Translations under genes and position numbers: made by a program | In this document: one piece after another, positions 61,547 through 64,000 of the stretch | Numbering within the stretch: the first letter of the stretch is position 1 | How the letters are laid out: the number at the start of each line of letters is the position of its first letter | Notes under the pieces: model-generated | What the model saw: only the letters and a program-made list of their open reading frames with translations | The model's database searches: none | What the model was told of the DNA's origin: nothing | Origin: Acidobacteria bacterium AB60 | Lineage (GTDB): Bacteria; Acidobacteriota; Terriglobia; Terriglobales; Acidobacteriaceae | NCBI GenBank assembly: GCA_008682415.1 | Contig: VANK01000019.1 | Coordinates: 1-64,000, forward strand | DNA length: 64,000 nucleotides | Reading direction: 5' to 3'

Positions 61547-62436
61547 TGCTTCCTTTCGTCTCCCTCATGCGTGGGGTGGAGGCCAGGAGTTTCGAGGCCG
61601 AGGCGAACGGAGAGGGGCGCCTGAGCGAGGCGCTTCAGGTGTCCGAGCCTGGTGACGGTGTACCCGGCAACCACGCCGAAGAAGACCTGGGAGGCGGCGA
61701 AGGACCACCAGTCGATGTTTTCCGCGAGGAAGGGATTCACGATGCCGAGGACGCTGTGCAGGAGACCTGTCCAGAGGACCGGAGCGATGATGCCGCCCAG
61801 CAGGATGGGGCGCCGCGGCCAGATGGGAAGCATGGCTCCGTAGAGCACGCCGACGAGGAGGGTGGTCACGCCCTGAATGATGTTGGCGGTGATGAACGCG
61901 ACGAGATGGAAGTGCCGCATCTGCTCGACGGTGGGGTTGGTCCAGGTGCCGACGCCCGCGCCGCCGAGCAGGTTCACGACGTACCAGATGCTGTGGTAGC
62001 GGATGAGGCCGTAGATCTCCGCGGGAATGACCATGGCGATGCCACCCGCGATGCCGCCCTTGATGCCGGCGGAGATGGGGAAGGTCTCGAGAGGCAGTTG
62101 GGCGCGGTGGGTTTCATCGACTTCAATGCGCGCCACGGTGCCCTGCGAGGGTTCGATGGCGACGGGCTGCTCGGTCACCACAATGTCTTCGTGCGCTTCA
62201 TGAGGCAGAACCTGGCGGAACCAGCCGATGGCGGAGACGAGCGCCAGGACCCCGCCGAGGTAGCCGAGCGCCGCGGAGGTGACCAGGGACGCGCAAGCGA
62301 GCGTGATGCCGAGGGCCATGAGGAATGGCCACGCGGTGGGCTGCGGCAGATGCACGGCGTGGGTATGCGGATCGCCGGTCTGCGACACGTTGGGGGCGTG
62401 CGCGCGGGGGTCGTGATGGCTGGAAGGGTTGGTCAT
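61543..62436 (-). CDS. Respiratory-operon membrane protein, unknown role
   Basis: A 297-residue protein with a His-rich N-terminus and about six membrane spans (PFLMALGITLACASLV, GGIAGGIAMVIPAEIYGLIR, ANIIQGVTTLLVGVLYGAM, GGIIAPVLWTGLLHSVLGIV). It overlaps the genes on both sides by four bases, so it is part of the oxidase/b6-c operon. It is not a standard oxidase subunit; length and spans do not fit subunit II or IV. It may be an accessory or assembly factor that is typical of acidobacterial operons. Confidence 0.75.
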   Translation of the reverse strand: MTNPSSHHDPRAHAPNVSQTGDPHTHAVHLPQPTAWPFLMALGITLACASLVTSAALGYLGGVLALVSAIGWFRQVLPHEAHEDIVVTEQPVAIEPSQGTVARIEVDETHRAQLPLETFPISAGIKGGIAGGIAMVIPAEIYGLIRYHSIWYVVNLLGGAGVGTWTNPTVEQMRHFHLVAFITANIIQGVTTLLVGVLYGAMLPIWPRRPILLGGIIAPVLWTGLLHSVLGIVNPFLAENIDWWSFAASQVFFGVVAGYTVTRLGHLKRLAQAPLSVRLGLETPGLHPTHEGDERKQ

Positions 62437-63032
62437 GAGCGGCCTACCAGGTAGACGACGGTAAAGACGACGACCCAGACGGCGTCGACGAAGTGCCAGT
62501 AGAGCGCCAGCACTTTAATGCGATAGGCGTGTTCGGGGCGCACGTGACGGGTGAGAGCGAAGGCCAGCACCACGAGCATCATGAGGAGGCCGACGACCAC
62601 GTGCGAGGCGTGCAGGCCGACCAGCGAGTAGTAGGTGGTGCCGAAGAGGTTGGTGCTGATGGTGAGGTGGTCGTGGACGATGAGCTTGTGCCACTCGGCC
62701 CCGGTGCCGTAGAGGAAGATGAGGCCGAGAAGGATGGTAACGGCCCACCAGAGCCGGAAGGCGCCCATGCGCGCATGTTCGATGGCGTGCTCGGCGAGCA
62801 CGATGAATCCGCTGGAAGAGAGCAGGCAGACCGAGTAGAACCAGGGGACTTCGAGAACCTGTTTGGGCGTAGGTCCGGAGACATCGCGGCCCAGGTTGTA
62901 GAGGTAGGCGGTGACGAAGATGGTAAAGATGGCGGACTCAGCGGTGATGAGGCTAGCCATGGCCACGACGCCGCGCGAGGGCTGCCGCCACTCGGCATCG
63001 GACTTTGCGTGCTGGAGAGGAACGGTGGCCAT
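62433..63032 (-). CDS. Heme-copper oxidase subunit III
   Basis: A 199-residue membrane protein with five spans. The family marks include MASLITAESAIFTIFVTAYL, SSSGFIVLAEHAIEHARMG, LFGTTYYSLVGLHASHVVVG and ALYWHFVDAVWVVVFTVVYL. Subunit III lies beside the catalytic subunit in cytochrome c or quinol oxidases. It is seven bases downstream of the subunit I gene and overlaps the next gene by four. Confidence 0.92.
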   Translation of the reverse strand: MATVPLQHAKSDAEWRQPSRGVVAMASLITAESAIFTIFVTAYLYNLGRDVSGPTPKQVLEVPWFYSVCLLSSSGFIVLAEHAIEHARMGAFRLWWAVTILLGLIFLYGTGAEWHKLIVHDHLTISTNLFGTTYYSLVGLHASHVVVGLLMMLVVLAFALTRHVRPEHAYRIKVLALYWHFVDAVWVVVFTVVYLVGRS

Positions 63033-63039
63033 AGTTGCC

Positions 63040-64000
63040 TTATTCGAACGCGGAGTCGGGGTCTTCCGGGTGTTTGAGGTCCCAGAGCGGACGGCGGCTT
63101 GAGACTTCAGGCTCGACGGGGAAGTTGTAGGGAGGAGGCGGCGAGGGCGTCGCCCACTCCAGGGTCCATGCGTCCCAGGGGTCCGGACCGGCTTCGCGGC
63201 CGCGGAAGTAAGAGTGCACCATGTTGTAGACGAGGATGAGGATCGCGATGGCCTGGATGAAGCCGCCCACGCTGACGATGAAATTGAGGGTGTTCCATCC
63301 GCGATCGGGCTCGTAGGTGTAGATCTGGCGGGGCATGCCGAGCAGGCCGGGGAAGTGCATGACGTCGAAGGTCATGTGGAAGCCGAGCACCATGAGCCAG
63401 AAGTGCCACTTGCCAAGCGTTTCATCGAGCATGCGGCCGGTCATCTTGGGATACCAGTAGTAGATGGCTGCGAAGATCATGAAGACGATGGCGCCAACGA
63501 GGACGTAGTGGAAGTGAGCGACGACAAAATAGGAGTTGTGCAACTGCCAGTTCCACGCCGAGACAGACAGCATGATCCCGGTGAGGCCGGCGAGAACCCA
63601 CTGGAAGAGGAACGCGATGGAGAAGAGCATGGGCGTCTCGAAGCGCACCTTGCCTCCCCAGATGGTCGCCAGCCAATTGAAGGTCTTGATGCCGGTGGGA
63701 ATGGAGACCAGCATGGTTGAGAGCGTGAAGAAGGCATTGCCGAAGGAGGTCATGCCGATGGTGAACATGTGGTGGGCCCACACGCCCAGGCTGATGAAGC
63801 CGATGCCGACGGAGGCAGCCACCATTGCCTCGTAGCCGAAGATGGCTTTCCGCGAGAAGACCGGAATGATTTCGTTGGCAAAGGCGAAGGCGGGAAGAAC
63901 GAGGACGTAGACCTCGGGGTGTCCGAAGATCCAGAAGAAGTGGGCCCAGAGGATGGCGGATCCGCCGGCCTGGGTATCGAAGAAGTGGCCGCCCAGATAG
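63040..64000 (-). CDS. ctaD: Heme-copper oxidase subunit I (5' end outside window)
   Basis: The last 319 codons of subunit I; the 5' part lies beyond the right edge. The copper/heme site is visible: FGHPEVYVLVLPAF (CuB His and cross-linked Tyr), WAHHMFTIGM (two CuB His) and FVVAHFHYVLVGAIVFMIFA (heme ligands). These are A-family features, so the enzyme is an aa3-type or related cytochrome c oxidase, the oxygen-reducing proton pump. It is the most upstream gene seen of the operon that continues with subunit III and the b6-c complex. Confidence 0.94.
   Translation of the reverse strand, partial: YLGGHFFDTQAGGSAILWAHFFWIFGHPEVYVLVLPAFAFANEIIPVFSRKAIFGYEAMVAASVGIGFISLGVWAHHMFTIGMTSFGNAFFTLSTMLVSIPTGIKTFNWLATIWGGKVRFETPMLFSIAFLFQWVLAGLTGIMLSVSAWNWQLHNSYFVVAHFHYVLVGAIVFMIFAAIYYWYPKMTGRMLDETLGKWHFWLMVLGFHMTFDVMHFPGLLGMPRQIYTYEPDRGWNTLNFIVSVGGFIQAIAILILVYNMVHSYFRGREAGPDPWDAWTLEWATPSPPPPYNFPVEPEVSSRRPLWDLKHPEDPDSAFE

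Overview
The window is high-GC, gene-dense bacterial DNA that looks chromosomal. I place it in the Acidobacteriota, most likely class Terriglobia (relatives of Edaphobacter, Granulicella or Terriglobus). This is an inference from gene content: a BlaI/M56 pair, an S53 protease with Ig repeats, a TonB receptor with a CNA-B-like N-domain, a PadR repressor with a YPxxFRxRYGEE-type membrane partner, an egtB-egtD pair, and a Rieske/cytochrome b6-c/cytochrome oxidase operon. I saw no tRNA, rRNA, CRISPR array, integrase, transposase or phage gene.

Layout. 0-3.6 kb: two tandem intergenic repeats, then a BlaI-type repressor, an M56 protease and a secreted protein that share an unusual ~28-residue repeat. 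3.6-5.5 kb: divergent epimerase and XRE-cupin regulator. 5.5-8.3 kb: a cytochrome c fused to a probable outer-membrane barrel, coupled to a pentaheme cytochrome. 8.3-9.2 kb: a small amidase with a secreted partner that resembles a type VI effector-immunity pair. 9.3-13.6 kb: Nramp-like transporter, M28 peptidase, MutY. 13.8-21.2 kb: outer-membrane protein, giant S53 protease, FabG, a DUF5666-like protein and a TPR protein. 21.5-23.9 kb: ergothioneine genes. 23.9-29.4 kb: GH27 glycosidase, S9 peptidase, Tat-exported amidase. 29.4-31.8 kb: a sugar transporter-kinase operon led by a 34-residue membrane peptide. 32-36.4 kb: Na+/H+ antiporter, prfA-prmC, a VapBC-like module. 36.4-43.4 kb: CocE-type hydrolase divergent from a TonB receptor, then an anchored SDR. 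43.6-49.7 kb: a tripartite RND pump. 49.7-52.6 kb: two paralogous small secreted proteins, then PadR with an S41-like membrane protein. 52.8-58.6 kb: protoporphyrinogen oxidase, a second CocE-type hydrolase, a CDF metal exporter and a reductase. 58.6-64 kb: a respiratory operon that runs off the right edge.

How it works together. The window is rich in export and cell-surface functions: many products carry signal peptides, and there are several secreted peptidases and hydrolases with a TonB receptor that could take up the products. Respiratory capacity is prominent. The right-hand operon supplies a b6-type quinol:cytochrome c oxidoreductase and a heme-copper oxidase, and the 5.5-8.3 kb pair could carry electrons across the outer membrane. 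Regulation visible in the sequence is local: two BlaI-type operators over one promoter, an inverted repeat over the padR promoter, a palindrome at vapB and several strong intrinsic terminators.
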